Part shown: positions 1 through 8,228 of the stretch, in pieces | How the letters are laid out: the number at the start of each line of letters is the position of its first letter | Numbering within the stretch: the stretch's first letter is position 1 | The notes under the pieces: generated by a model | What the model was told of the DNA's origin: nothing | Seen by the model: only the letters and a program-made list of their open reading frames with translations | Database searches by the model: none | Translations under genes and position numbers: made by a program | From: Leucobacter exalbidus | GTDB taxonomy: Bacteria > Actinomycetota > Actinomycetes > Actinomycetales > Microbacteriaceae | Assembly (NCBI RefSeq): GCF_017834145.1 | Contig: NZ_JAFIDA010000001.1 | Span: 2,108,001-2,172,000 of the forward strand | DNA length: 64,000 nt | Direction: 5' to 3'

Positions 1-1
1 C

Positions 2-154
2 TGTGGATAGTTACAGCCGTGTAATTCACCGCCTGTGAACAGGGAAAATGGCCAAAATTCGGTGTGATCTCAACGAAGTTCGCCGCGCCCGGGCGACGAA
101 ACAAGAAAATCTTACACAGACTTCCCCACAGGCTGCGGCCGTAATTGTGGATAA
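2..154. promoter_or_regulatory. DnaA-box-like sites at the left edge
   Basis: Positions 146-154 read TGTGGATAA, the exact complement of the consensus DnaA box TTATCCACA. Positions 2-10 read TGTGGATAG, one mismatch. A weaker match, TTCCCCACA, is at 122-130. The sites lie in moderately AT-rich DNA with no convincing gene before 255. They could bind DnaA, for regulation or titration, or be chance. No dnaA, dnaN or rpmH is visible, so an origin cannot be claimed. Confidence 0.3.
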
Positions 155-167
155 CTTTCTCGCGTGC

Positions 168-205
168 GATCTTTGGCATCCACCGACCGGTGGATGCCAA
201 AGATC
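168..205. promoter_or_regulatory. perfect 38-bp palindrome upstream of ABC/two-component operon
   Basis: Two perfect 18-bp arms (left GATCTTTGGCATCCACCG, right its exact complement) are separated by AC, 49 bp before the exporter ATPase start. There is no T-run after it, so an operator or an mRNA 5' hairpin is likelier than a terminator. The operon it precedes carries its own response regulator, which could be the binding protein (inference). Confidence 0.6.
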
Positions 206-254
206 AGCCTCCCCATGGCTGACGCTGCCAGGGGAAGCGAGCCAAGATGGAGAC

Positions 255-1172
255 ATGGATAACAGCAGCGGTGCGCACGGCACCAGCGCGGTGCGTGTGA
301 GTGGCCTCACCAAGACCTACGGCACGCAACAGGTGCTGCGAGGCGTCGACCTCGACATCGCTGTCGGCGAGACCTATGCGCTGCTCGGCCCCAACGGTGC
401 GGGCAAGAGCACGACTATCGAGGTGTTCGAGGGTATTCGTCGGGGTGACACAGGCTCGGTGCGGGTGCTCGGGGTTGACCCGCTCACCGCGCCGCGGCAG
501 TGGCGGTCGCGGGTGGGCATCGTGGCGCAGAGCACGGGCGACCTGGGGCCCTTTACCCCGCGCGAACTGATCGGCTACTTCGGCTCGCTCGCCACCGCAC
601 CGCGCGGCGTTGACGAGGTGCTCGAGCTCGTGGGCCTGACGGCGCACGCCGGCAAGAGGGCAGCCAAACTCTCGGGCGGCCAGCAGCGCCGACTCGATGT
701 GGCGCTGGGCATCGTCGGGCGACCCGAGGTGCTGTTTCTTGATGAGCCCACGACGGGCTTCGACCCCGAGGCCAGGCACCAGTTCTGGGACATGATCGCG
801 GGGCTGTCGGCCGAGGGCACATCAATTCTGTTGACCACGCACTATCTCGACGAGGCGGCCCAGCTGGCCGACCGCGTCGGGGTGCTGTCGGGTGGCCGCA
901 TCGTTGCTGAAGCGACCCCCGAGCTGCTCGGCGGCGCTGAAGCGCGGGTGCCGGTGGTGCGGTGGCGAGACGTGAACGGTGACTGGTGTGAAGAACGCAC
1001 CGAGCAGCCGGGGGAGCTGGTGGGCCGACTCTGCGCTGAGGCGCGAACGGCGGGCCTCGCGGGCGGGGAGCCCGAGGGCCTCGAAGTGCGCAGGCCCTCA
1101 CTGGAAGACATTTACCTGGGGCTCATCGCCGCAGACGAAACCGAACGCGCAGCAGCGGAGGCCCAGCGATGA
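255..1172 (+). CDS. ABC-2 type exporter ATP-binding protein
   Basis: A 305-residue ABC ATPase that would power an ABC-2 exporter, drug- or antibiotic-export-like. Visible motifs are Walker A GPNGAGKSTT, signature LSGGQQRR, Walker B VLFLDEPTTG and the switch His in TTHYLDEA. The C-terminal 70 residues form the extra domain common in DrrA-like proteins. I chose the ATG at 255 (protein begins MDNSSGAHGT) because longer in-frame starts run through the palindrome and have no homology-like sequence. It overlaps the permease by 4 bp, so the two are translationally coupled and should form one transporter. The substrate is unknown. Confidence 0.9.
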   Translation: MDNSSGAHGTSAVRVSGLTKTYGTQQVLRGVDLDIAVGETYALLGPNGAGKSTTIEVFEGIRRGDTGSVRVLGVDPLTAPRQWRSRVGIVAQSTGDLGPFTPRELIGYFGSLATAPRGVDEVLELVGLTAHAGKRAAKLSGGQQRRLDVALGIVGRPEVLFLDEPTTGFDPEARHQFWDMIAGLSAEGTSILLTTHYLDEAAQLADRVGVLSGGRIVAEATPELLGGAEARVPVVRWRDVNGDWCEERTEQPGELVGRLCAEARTAGLAGGEPEGLEVRRPSLEDIYLGLIAADETERAAAEAQR

Positions 1173-2086
1173 ACACACAACCCACGAACGCGGGCCACGG
1201 CACCGGTTCACCTGCTCGCCCCCATGCCAGTGGTCTCCACGAACCACTCGCCGATGCTCGCCGCACACCCCGCGCCGGCGGAATCCTACGGCTAGGGCTC
1301 GCGGCCATCACCCTTGAGCTGCGCGCCTACTTTCGCACCTCTGACACCGTCTTCTTCACCTTCCTGTTTCCCATCTTGATGCTGTGCATCTTTGGGGTCG
1401 CCTTCGAATCGGTCGGCGAGATCGGCGCTGCACCCGACGGCACGGGCGGCATTACGATGGCCGCGTACTACCTGCCGGGCATGGTGGCCGCCGGGCTGCT
1501 ACTCACCGGGGTGCAGAACCTCGCCATCGATATCGCCCGCGAACGTAGCGAGGGGTGGCTGCGTCGCTTGGGAGGCACCGCGATGTCGCCGGTGTCATAC
1601 TTCATCGGCAAAGCGGGCATGATTCTCGTGACCTCTGTCGTGCAGCTTGCGCTGCTGCTCGCCTTCGCAAAGTTTGCGCTGCGGGTCGACCTGCCCGCAG
1701 AGCCTGCGCTATGGCTACGCTTCAGCTGGCTGTACCTGCTGGGCATTGTGACCATGACGCTGCTCGGTATCGCGCTGTCGGCGCTGCCCCGCTCATCGCG
1801 CAGCGCCTCGGCCGTCGTGCTGCCCGTCGTGTTGCTGCTGCAGTTCATTTCAGGTGTCTACCTGCAGTTCACAATGCTGCCGGGCTGGTTGCAAGACTTC
1901 GCCTCACTGTTCCCGCTGAAGTGGCTCGCGCAGGGGATGCGCAGCGTGTTCTTGCCCGAGCACTTCGCGCTCGCTGAACAGGGCGGCGGGTGGGACCTGG
2001 GCCTGGTGGCTCTCAACCTCGCGGGGTGGCTCATCGCGGGCCTCGTGCTGAGTCTCATCACCTTCAAATGGGTGCGCCGATCGTGA
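1169..2086 (+). CDS. ABC-2 type transporter permease
   Basis: A 305-residue membrane protein of the ABC-2 permease family. After a cytoplasmic Pro/Arg-rich N-terminus of about 45 residues come about six hydrophobic segments, including FFTFLFPILMLCIFGVAF and LAGWLIAGLVLSLITF, with the family's large loop between the first two. It starts inside the stop of the ATPase (ATGA) and is followed 12 nt later by a sensor kinase. The four genes therefore look like one operon in which a two-component system controls an exporter, as in many actinobacterial antibiotic or cell-envelope stress modules. Confidence 0.88.
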   Translation: MNTQPTNAGHGTGSPARPHASGLHEPLADARRTPRAGGILRLGLAAITLELRAYFRTSDTVFFTFLFPILMLCIFGVAFESVGEIGAAPDGTGGITMAAYYLPGMVAAGLLLTGVQNLAIDIARERSEGWLRRLGGTAMSPVSYFIGKAGMILVTSVVQLALLLAFAKFALRVDLPAEPALWLRFSWLYLLGIVTMTLLGIALSALPRSSRSASAVVLPVVLLLQFISGVYLQFTMLPGWLQDFASLFPLKWLAQGMRSVFLPEHFALAEQGGGWDLGLVALNLAGWLIAGLVLSLITFKWVRRS

Positions 2087-2098
2087 GAAGCTGAAGCC

Positions 2099-3409
2099 AT
2101 GAACGCGCAGACGGCTGGCAATGCTGGGGCGTCGCGGCACCCCGCGGCAGCCCCGCAGCCGATTCCCGCCCCGCGCTCACGCCCACTGCTGTGGTGGGAC
2201 GTGGGTGTTACGGCGCTCATCTTGCTGATGTGCGTACCCGGCGGTACCGGCGCACTCGACTGGTCTGACACCGCGGCGGGCTGGGGTGGCCGGCTCGCCC
2301 TCCACCTGGGGGCGCTCGCCGCATTCGTGCTGCTGTACCTCGCCCTCGGCCGCGCGGCCCTGCGCCGCGGCATCCAAGACATTCCACCGACCGCCGCGAG
2401 CTACGCGTTCTCGGCGCTGCTCCTAATAGTCGTCGGCGCTGCAGTCGCGATCGAACCGAGCTACGCCACCCTGCAAGCACTGGCGTACCCCATGTTCTGG
2501 GTGATGACGCCCCGCTACCGCAACGCGGTGATCTGGAGCGGGCTGCTCGCGACCGCGGTGGGTGTGGGGTCGGCTTACGCCTATCTGGTGCGCGCGATCG
2601 AGGATCCCTACTGGACCGCCCTCGCGGTCGCCATACTGTCCTTCGGTTTCTCGGTGGTGCTCGGCACCTGGATCACGCGGGTGTTCGAACAGGGCGAACG
2701 CCACCGCCTCATCGCTGAGCAGCTGCGGCAGTCCCAGCGCGAGGTTGCCGCGCTGTCTAGCGAGGCCGGGGCCGCGAGCGAGCGCGAGCGGCTCTCGCGC
2801 GAGTTGCACGATACCCTCACACAAACCCTGGCCGGGCTGGTGATGCTGAGCGAGCAGGCGACGCGGGCGCTCGATGCTGGGGATCCGGATCGTGCCCACG
2901 ACCGCCTCAGCCGCGTCGAATCGGCAGCGCGTGAGGCGGTGGCCGAGGCGCGAGCGCTCGTCGCCACCTCGCAGCCGCTCGGCGATGGCGGCCTGCAGGC
3001 CGCCATCGAGCGCGTGGTGACCCGCATGGGCGCCGATACTGGGCTGAGCATCGATTGGGCGATGACCCCGGTGACCCTGAGCCGTGCACACCAAGTGATG
3101 CTGCTGCGCGCGGTGCAGGAGGGGCTGGCAAACGTACGTAAGCACGCCCGCGCGACGTGGGCGGGGGTCACCCTGACCGAAGATGTTGACGGTGCGCTGC
3201 TGCGCGTCGCTGATAACGGCATGGGTGTCGCGCACGACAGTGTAAGCGGGTTCGGGCTGAGTGGCCTTGCCGACCGGGTGGGCGCCGCAGGCGGTACCGT
3301 GAGCTTTGGCCCGGGCCCCGAGGGTGGCGCGCTGCTTGAGGTGCGCATTCCGCACCCGATGACTAACTCGGGGCCGACATCCCATCCAGAACAAGGAGCA
3401 CCCGCGTGA
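2099..3409 (+). CDS. NarL-type sensor histidine kinase
   Basis: A 436-residue sensor kinase. The first ~200 residues hold five or six transmembrane segments with little extracellular loop, typical of intramembrane-sensing kinases. A coiled linker leads to a HisKA_3 dimerisation domain with the phospho-acceptor His in SRELHDTLTQTL near residue 236. The ATPase domain shows the N-box NVRKHARAT, G1 DNGMGV and G2 GFGLSGL. It overlaps the response regulator by 4 bp (ATGA), so the two are a cognate pair. The stimulus is unknown; the linked exporter suggests an exported compound or membrane stress (inference). Confidence 0.92.
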   Translation: MNAQTAGNAGASRHPAAAPQPIPAPRSRPLLWWDVGVTALILLMCVPGGTGALDWSDTAAGWGGRLALHLGALAAFVLLYLALGRAALRRGIQDIPPTAASYAFSALLLIVVGAAVAIEPSYATLQALAYPMFWVMTPRYRNAVIWSGLLATAVGVGSAYAYLVRAIEDPYWTALAVAILSFGFSVVLGTWITRVFEQGERHRLIAEQLRQSQREVAALSSEAGAASERERLSRELHDTLTQTLAGLVMLSEQATRALDAGDPDRAHDRLSRVESAAREAVAEARALVATSQPLGDGGLQAAIERVVTRMGADTGLSIDWAMTPVTLSRAHQVMLLRAVQEGLANVRKHARATWAGVTLTEDVDGALLRVADNGMGVAHDSVSGFGLSGLADRVGAAGGTVSFGPGPEGGALLEVRIPHPMTNSGPTSHPEQGAPA

Positions 3410-4086
3410 TCAAGATCTTGGTGGTCGACGACCACCCCATCGTGCGCGCTGGCGTCTCAGGGCTGCTCGAAACCGAGCCCGACTTCGACGTCGTGGGCGA
3501 GGCCGCGTCAGGCGAAGAAGCGCTCGCGCTCGCCGCAGCGACGGCCCCCGATGTGATCTTGATGGATCTGCGCATGCCCGGCATGGGCGGGGTCGAAGCT
3601 ACCAGACGGCTCACACGGCAGCACGGACAGCAGGGCGGTCAGCATCCCGCGCAGGGTGAGGGTGCCCCGCCGCGCGTGCTGGTGTTTACGACCTACGAGG
3701 ATGACGACGAAATTCTGGCGGCCATCGAGGCCGGCGCGAGCGGGTACCTCGTGAAGGCCGGGCCCGCCACCGAACTCGCCGCCGGGGTGCGCGCCGTGGC
3801 CGCGGGGCAGACGGTGCTCGCCCCCACCATTGCCGCGCAGATCGTCGCGCGGGCGCAGAAGGTTCCGGTCGCACTGACTCCGCGCGAGACCCAGATTCTG
3901 GGGCTCGTGGCCGAGGGGCTCAGCAACCCGGCCATCGCGGTGCGCCTGCACATCGGTGAATCGACGGTGAAAACGCACCTCTTGCACGTGTTCGAGAAGC
4001 TCGAGGTGTCAGACCGCACCCGCGCCGTGACGCGGGCCATGGAGCTTAAGCTGTTGCCGGCTCTTCCTGGCGCCACTGCGTCGTAA
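3406..4086 (+). CDS. NarL/LuxR-family response regulator
   Basis: A 226-residue regulator. The receiver domain has the acidic pair D8-D9, the phosphorylatable D54 in LMDLRMPG and the conserved Lys in GYLVKAG. A LuxR-type HTH follows (LTPRETQILGLVAEGLSN, then STVKTHLLHVFEKL). A Gln/Gly-rich insertion near residues 72-87 lengthens the receiver loop and is unusual. It is coupled to the upstream kinase, and its likely target is its own operon. The 3' end overlaps the convergent ybaK-like gene by 41 bp. Confidence 0.93.
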   Translation: MIKILVVDDHPIVRAGVSGLLETEPDFDVVGEAASGEEALALAAATAPDVILMDLRMPGMGGVEATRRLTRQHGQQGGQHPAQGEGAPPRVLVFTTYEDDDEILAAIEAGASGYLVKAGPATELAAGVRAVAAGQTVLAPTIAAQIVARAQKVPVALTPRETQILGLVAEGLSNPAIAVRLHIGESTVKTHLLHVFEKLEVSDRTRAVTRAMELKLLPALPGATAS

Positions 4087-4546
4087 CATCGACCCACTGC
4101 ACTGAACCACTGAGCGTTTCGAGCGCATCGATCGACAGCTCGACGGCAGAAGTCGCGCTGCCCGCGGCGGGGAACACAGAATCGAAGCGGCGCAGCGACT
4201 CATCGAGAAATACGCGCGTCTGGGTGGGGTTCGCAAACGGGCAGACGCCGCCGATGGGGTGCCCGGTAAAGGCGAGCACGTCGTCGCGGCTGAGCATGCG
4301 CGGCTTGCCGCCAAACTGACGTTTGAACATGCCGCCGTTGACCTTCGCGTCACCCGCGGCGACGATGAGCACGGCGCCCTCGGGTGCCTCGGGGTCGTAG
4401 AATCCCAGTGTTTTGGCGATGCGCTGTGAGTCGACGCCCACCTTTTGGGCGGCCAACTCGACGGTCGCGCTGGAGTCGTCGAACTCGAGAATCTCGCCCG
4501 CCCACCCCCGCTCGGTGAGGTGTGTGCGTACCCGGTTGACTCCCAT
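4046..4546 (-). CDS. YbaK/EbsC-family aminoacyl-tRNA deacylase
   Basis: A 166-residue protein of the YbaK/ProX family, which hydrolyses mischarged tRNAs such as Cys-tRNA(Pro). The conserved Lys lies in RIAKTLGF, followed by VLIVAAGDAKVN and the signature GHPIGGVCPF. I chose the ATG at 4546 (MGVNRVRTHL) because GAGAGGG stands seven bases before it and the domain begins there; an upstream in-frame extension is not family-like. Its 3' end runs 41 bp into the convergent response regulator gene. Confidence 0.9.
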   Translation of the reverse strand: MGVNRVRTHLTERGWAGEILEFDDSSATVELAAQKVGVDSQRIAKTLGFYDPEAPEGAVLIVAAGDAKVNGGMFKRQFGGKPRMLSRDDVLAFTGHPIGGVCPFANPTQTRVFLDESLRRFDSVFPAAGSATSAVELSIDALETLSGSVQWVDVTTQWRQEEPATA

Positions 4547-4640
4547 GTCTGACCCTCTCGTCAAGCGCGGCACCCGCAGTTTGGCGCCGATTCGTGATTG
4601 CTGCTTCGACACTATCTGGGTGCGCTGCTGCACCCAAACC

Positions 4641-4701
4641 TTGACGTAACAGTCCCGAGGTGTGTAGGTTCATTAGTGAAGTAACCAACCAACGAGGTTG
4701 G
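4641..4701 (+). promoter_or_regulatory. promoter and operator-like inverted repeat of GntR/ABC operon
   Basis: TTGACG at 4641-4646 and TAGGTT at 4665-4670 are spaced 18 bp and make a plausible sigma-70-type promoter. Just downstream, CCAACC (4685-4690) and GGTTGG (4696-4701) form a perfect inverted repeat with a five-base spacer, placed where a repressor would block transcription. The first gene is a GntR regulator, so autoregulation is the simplest reading. Confidence 0.5.
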
Positions 4702-4767
4702 GTGGGGCGGCTGGTGATCCGGAGCCGCTTGCTCGCCCAGCACAGTCCCACAGAACGGAGGTCGCCG

Positions 4768-5160
4768 GTGTTTGACGACACACGCCCGATCTTCCAACAG
4801 CTCGCGGATCGGCTCGCAGATGAGATTCTGCGCGGCGTTTACCGAGAAGAAGAACAGGTTCCCTCAACGAACGAGCTCGCCGTGCAGCTGCGCATCAACC
4901 CCGCGACGGCGGGGAAGGCACTCACGCTGCTGGTCGAGCGGGGGGTGCTGTACAAGAAGCGGGGCATCGGTATGTTCGTTGCCCCCAACGCCCCAGCCAT
5001 CATCGAGACCGAACGGCAGCAAGCATTTTCTGCCCGTTATCTCGTACCGCTGCTGGCCGAAGCGCGGGCGCTCGGCCTCAGCCCCTCAGACATCATCGAG
5101 CTCATTGAGAACGCCACCAGCGAGAGCTCGCCCCAGCCAGTAAAGGACATCGCATCATGA
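4768..5160 (+). CDS. GntR-family regulator, YtrA-like
   Basis: A 130-residue GntR regulator with an N-terminal winged helix (PIFQQLADRLADEILRGVY, then VPSTNELAVQLRINPATAGK) and only a short C-terminal helical dimerisation part, as in the YtrA subfamily. I chose the GTG at 4768 because GGAGG (4756-4760) precedes it; upstream in-frame codons would translate the promoter region. It overlaps the ABC ATPase by 4 bp. YtrA regulators usually repress their own ABC operon and respond to envelope stress or antibiotics. Confidence 0.9.
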   Translation: MFDDTRPIFQQLADRLADEILRGVYREEEQVPSTNELAVQLRINPATAGKALTLLVERGVLYKKRGIGMFVAPNAPAIIETERQQAFSARYLVPLLAEARALGLSPSDIIELIENATSESSPQPVKDIAS

Positions 5161-6155
5161 CCGCAATTGCCATCGAGACGCGGGGGCTTACCCGAAGCTT
5201 TCGCGGCACCGTCGCCCTCGACGACGTCACGCTCGACATCCACGAAAACGTCATCACCGGGCTGCTCGGCCGCAACGGCTCGGGCAAAACGACGCTCATG
5301 TCACTCATCACCGCGCAGGATCAGGCCACCTCAGGTGTCGTGCACGTGGGCGGCGTCAGCCCCTTTGAGCACGCCGAGGTCATCGAGCGCATGTGTTTCA
5401 TTCGCGACAACCAGCGCTACCCCGACGACTACAAGCTGAAGCACGCGCTTCGCGCCGCCGCCATCGGGTTTCCGAACTGGTCACAGGAGACCGCCGACCG
5501 GCTCGTGAAGCTGTTTCGTATTCCGACGAAGCCCATCGTGAAGAAGTTCTCGCGAGGCCAGCTCTCGGCGCTCGGCATTGTGCTCGGGCTCGCCGCGCGC
5601 GCACCCATCACCTTCTTCGATGAGCCCTACCTGGGCCTCGATGCCACCGCGCGCTCCATCTTCTACGAAGAACTGATGCGCGACTACGGTGAGCACCCCC
5701 GCACGATCATCGTCTCCACCCACCTCATCGACGAGATGGACCAGCTGCTCGAGCGGGTCATCGTGCTCGATCGTGGCCGTGTGGTGCGCCACTCTGACGT
5801 CGAAGAGATGCGCGGCGGAGTCTTCCAGCTCTCGGGCCGCGCGAGCGTGGTTGCTTCGTTCGTTACCGAGCTCGGTCTTGAAACGGTGTCGCAGCGCACG
5901 ATCGGCGGGCTCGGCACCGCCGTGATCGAGGGCGTGCTGTCACCCGAGAACCGCGCGGCCGCAGCGGCCGGCGGCCTCGAGATCACTCCGGTCTCGCTGC
6001 AAGACCTCGTCGCCGCGTATGGGGTGGGGGAGCCCGACGGTGCCGCGGGTGGCGCCGCAGGCGCTTCGTCTGCTGCCGCCGCAACGTCCCCGGCATCGTC
6101 AGATTCATCAGATCAGTCAGGCCCGTCAGTCTCGCTCGAAAGGAGCGCATCATGA
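5157..6155 (+). CDS. ABC transporter ATP-binding protein (YtrB-like)
   Basis: A 332-residue ABC ATPase. Walker A is GRNGSGKTT, the signature is a diverged FSRGQLSALG, and Walker B is ITFFDEPYLGLDA. The C-terminal ~50 residues are low-complexity Ala/Ser/Pro (GAAGASSAAAATSPAS and similar), probably a disordered tail. It sits between the YtrA-like regulator and a membrane protein with 4-bp overlaps on both sides. The degenerate signature is typical of YtrB-type subunits. Confidence 0.88.
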   Translation: MTAIAIETRGLTRSFRGTVALDDVTLDIHENVITGLLGRNGSGKTTLMSLITAQDQATSGVVHVGGVSPFEHAEVIERMCFIRDNQRYPDDYKLKHALRAAAIGFPNWSQETADRLVKLFRIPTKPIVKKFSRGQLSALGIVLGLAARAPITFFDEPYLGLDATARSIFYEELMRDYGEHPRTIIVSTHLIDEMDQLLERVIVLDRGRVVRHSDVEEMRGGVFQLSGRASVVASFVTELGLETVSQRTIGGLGTAVIEGVLSPENRAAAAAGGLEITPVSLQDLVAAYGVGEPDGAAGGAAGASSAAAATSPASSDSSDQSGPSVSLERSAS

Positions 6156-6862
6156 ACCGCATCACTCGGGTGACTCGTTTTCACCTTGTCAAACGCCTCG
6201 AGTTCTTCGTGGTGCCGCTGTCGATCCTGCTGCTCGTGCTGGCGGTGTCGATCATCGTGGCGCTCGCGATTCAGCGCACGGGCGCCGATACCTCCTCGCC
6301 CGACTACATCGCCGGTGCCAAGCAGAACATGGCCATCATCTGGTCGATGCCCGGCTTCTTGATCTACTACGGCGTGCAGGCCGTGGCCACGAGCTACCCG
6401 CTCGCCCTCAGCCTCGGAACGACCCGGCGCAACTTCATTCTGGGCACGTTCATCGCCAATGCGATCCAGTCGGCCTTCGTGGCCATTCTGCTCGTGGCCA
6501 TGCTGGGCCTCGAACTCGTCACCAACCACTGGTTCATGTCGGTGTACGTGCTCGACACCTTCCTGATGGGCGACGGCAACCCGATCACGCTCTTCATCAC
6601 CGCGTTCATTGGGGTGCTGGTCTGCCTCACCCTCGGCGGCTTCTTCGGGGCCGTGTGGGTGCGCTTTGGCCCCAAGGGACCCATGGTCGTAGGTCTTGCG
6701 CTCGGATTGCTGCTGGCGCTGACAGTGCTCATCATCGCGCCGCGCATCGGTGAGGTGTTCGCCGCGATCACGAGCGCCAAGATGACCATCGCTGCCGCGG
6801 TAGTGCTCGTGCTGGCCCTCGGCGGCACCTGGTTCGCGATGCGCCGGGCGTCGGTGCGGTAG
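6152..6862 (+). CDS. ABC transporter membrane subunit
   Basis: A 236-residue integral membrane protein with about six hydrophobic segments, the first at FVVPLSILLLVLAVSIIVAL and the last at AAAVVLVLALGGTWFAMRR. The pattern PLALSLGTTRRNFILGTF resembles permeases paired with YtrA/YtrB-like proteins. It starts inside the stop of the ATPase gene and ends the operon; a hairpin follows at 6889. Probably the membrane half of the transporter; substrate unknown. Confidence 0.82.
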   Translation: MNRITRVTRFHLVKRLEFFVVPLSILLLVLAVSIIVALAIQRTGADTSSPDYIAGAKQNMAIIWSMPGFLIYYGVQAVATSYPLALSLGTTRRNFILGTFIANAIQSAFVAILLVAMLGLELVTNHWFMSVYVLDTFLMGDGNPITLFITAFIGVLVCLTLGGFFGAVWVRFGPKGPMVVGLALGLLLALTVLIIAPRIGEVFAAITSAKMTIAAAVVLVLALGGTWFAMRRASVR

Positions 6863-6888
6863 TCACGCGTCATCTCGGGCCTCATTAT

Positions 6889-6929
6889 CGCCTGGTTGCA
6901 CCGCGCTTCGGCGCGATCGCGGCCAGGCG
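6889..6929. terminator. hairpin terminator after ABC operon
   Basis: CGCCTGG (6889-6895) pairs with CCAGGCG (6923-6929), enclosing a second hairpin CGCGC-TTCG-GCGCG. There is no clear T-run. It stands between the operon and yajQ. Confidence 0.45.
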
Positions 6930-6966
6930 ACGTGGTTTCTGAGGCGGGGTCGAGTACCCTTGAGGC

Positions 6967-7455
6967 ATGGCTGATTCCTCATTTGACGTTGTAAGCAAAG
7001 TCGACTCTATGGAGGTCGAGAATGCAGTGAACCAGGCCCGCAAGGAGGTCGAGCAGCGCTACGACTTCAAGGGTGTGGGCGCAGACGTCTCACTCTCGGG
7101 TGAGTCGATCATGATCAAGGCAAACACCGAAGAGCGCGCGCTGGCGATCCTCGACGTACTGCAGTCGAAGTTCATCAAGCGTGGCATGTCGATCAAGGTA
7201 CTCGACACGGGCGAGCCCTACCCCAGCGGCAAGGAGACTCGCATCGAGTCGAAGCTGAAGGAGGGCATTGACCAGGCGACCGCGAAGAAGCTGAACAAGC
7301 TGATTCGCGATGAGGGCCCCAAGACGGTGAAGAGCCAGATTCAGGGCGACGAACTGCGTGTCTCGTCCAAGAGCCGCGACGATCTGCAGGCCACGATGGC
7401 ACTGCTGAAGGGCGCCGACATCGACGTCGCCCTGCAGTTTGTGAACTACCGCTAA
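6967..7455 (+). CDS. yajQ: YajQ-family nucleotide-binding protein
   Basis: A 162-residue protein matching the YajQ/UPF0234 family over its whole length: start ADSSFDVVSKVDSMEVENAV, middle RYDFKGVGADVSLSG, end DIDVALQFVNYR. Family members bind nucleotides; some bind cyclic di-GMP and act with transcription factors, which is not shown for actinobacterial members. It is a single gene bounded by hairpins on both sides and is probably the last core gene before the catabolic island. Confidence 0.95.
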   Translation: MADSSFDVVSKVDSMEVENAVNQARKEVEQRYDFKGVGADVSLSGESIMIKANTEERALAILDVLQSKFIKRGMSIKVLDTGEPYPSGKETRIESKLKEGIDQATAKKLNKLIRDEGPKTVKSQIQGDELRVSSKSRDDLQATMALLKGADIDVALQFVNYR

Positions 7456-7497
7456 GGCGGCATCACGCAGTAAGTATTGCGATCCCTGTTTCGCAGC

Positions 7498-7546
7498 GCA
7501 CAACGGCCCGTCACCTCTTGGAGGTGGCGGGCCGTTGTGCTTGGGG
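7498..7546. terminator. hairpin terminator, left copy of island-flanking repeat
   Basis: A strong stem-loop: GCACAACGGCCCG pairs with CGGGCCGTTGTGC, with inner CACCTC/GAGGTG and a TTG loop, followed by TT. Positions 7500-7546 match 34227-34273 at 44 of 47 bases in the same orientation. Confidence 0.85.
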
Positions 7547-7650
7547 CTGCATGCCCCGGATCACGGGAGCCGAGCGCTTGCTGATCTTTGGGGCGTTGCT
7601 GAGACCGCCTGATCTGTGGAGATGGCTCGCCCTGAGCTAAGCGCGCGCGG

Positions 7651-8040
7651 TCATAGCTGCGCAGTCAGCGTAGCGATTGCTTCCACTTCGAGGAACATGC
7701 CAGGGGTCCCAAAGTTTCCGGTTTGGACAATCACACTTGCCGGTCGCGCTGCGCCCAAGAATGCACGGCGTTGGGGTACGAGCGCTGCCGTGTTGTCGAT
7801 GTCAGAGAGGTAGATCGTCAAGCGAATCACATCACTCGGCGAGGAACCGCTGGCGGTGAGCAGTGTTGCGAGGCGTTCAAAGACGAAACGCGCCTGAGCA
7901 TCAAAGTCCGTTGCAATGAGATCCCAGTTCGAATCGAGGGGCATCTGGCCCGTGGTGAAGACCATACCGTTGGCCACAACGGCATCGGAATAGAGCTGAG
8001 ACTCCGTTGGCGGAGTGAGATTGACGTCTTTTCTGGGCAT
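7651..8040 (-). CDS. RidA-like (Rid/YjgF) protein
   Basis: A 129-residue Rid-fold protein (FTTGQMPLDSNWDL; ARPASVIVQTGNFGT; FLEVEAIATL). RidA enzymes hydrolyse reactive enamines and imines from amino acids and amines. The Arg that binds the substrate carboxylate in active RidA (PxRS motif) seems displaced: the stretch reads ARPAS, as in Rid subfamilies without known imine deaminase activity. I chose the ATG at 8040, with GGAG upstream, over a TTG four codons earlier. It is divergent from the catabolic genes and probably detoxifies or processes an intermediate. Confidence 0.85.
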   Translation of the reverse strand: MPRKDVNLTPPTESQLYSDAVVANGMVFTTGQMPLDSNWDLIATDFDAQARFVFERLATLLTASGSSPSDVIRLTIYLSDIDNTAALVPQRRAFLGAARPASVIVQTGNFGTPGMFLEVEAIATLTAQL

Positions 8041-8228
8041 GAGCGGCTCCAACTTCCTTAAATGGGGATCTGTCTTTCGAGGGTTTCAGCGTGATCAGAC
8101 CCAAGCGTTAGTGAGGTTTCCTATCGGATCGCAGATTTACTGTAATTTAAACGAGTGCCGGGGGGTCTCCCGATGGCTTACTTTGGGGATATACCACTCC
8201 GAGTTACCAATCAAAGAGGATTTTGCAG

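Noticed and set aside
1-205. Chromosomal origin of replication
   Set aside because: Only two good DnaA boxes and no dnaA, dnaN, gyrB, parAB or rpmH nearby.
2423-3394. Minus-strand frame of 323 codons
   Set aside because: Antisense to the histidine kinase; His/Arg-rich shadow.
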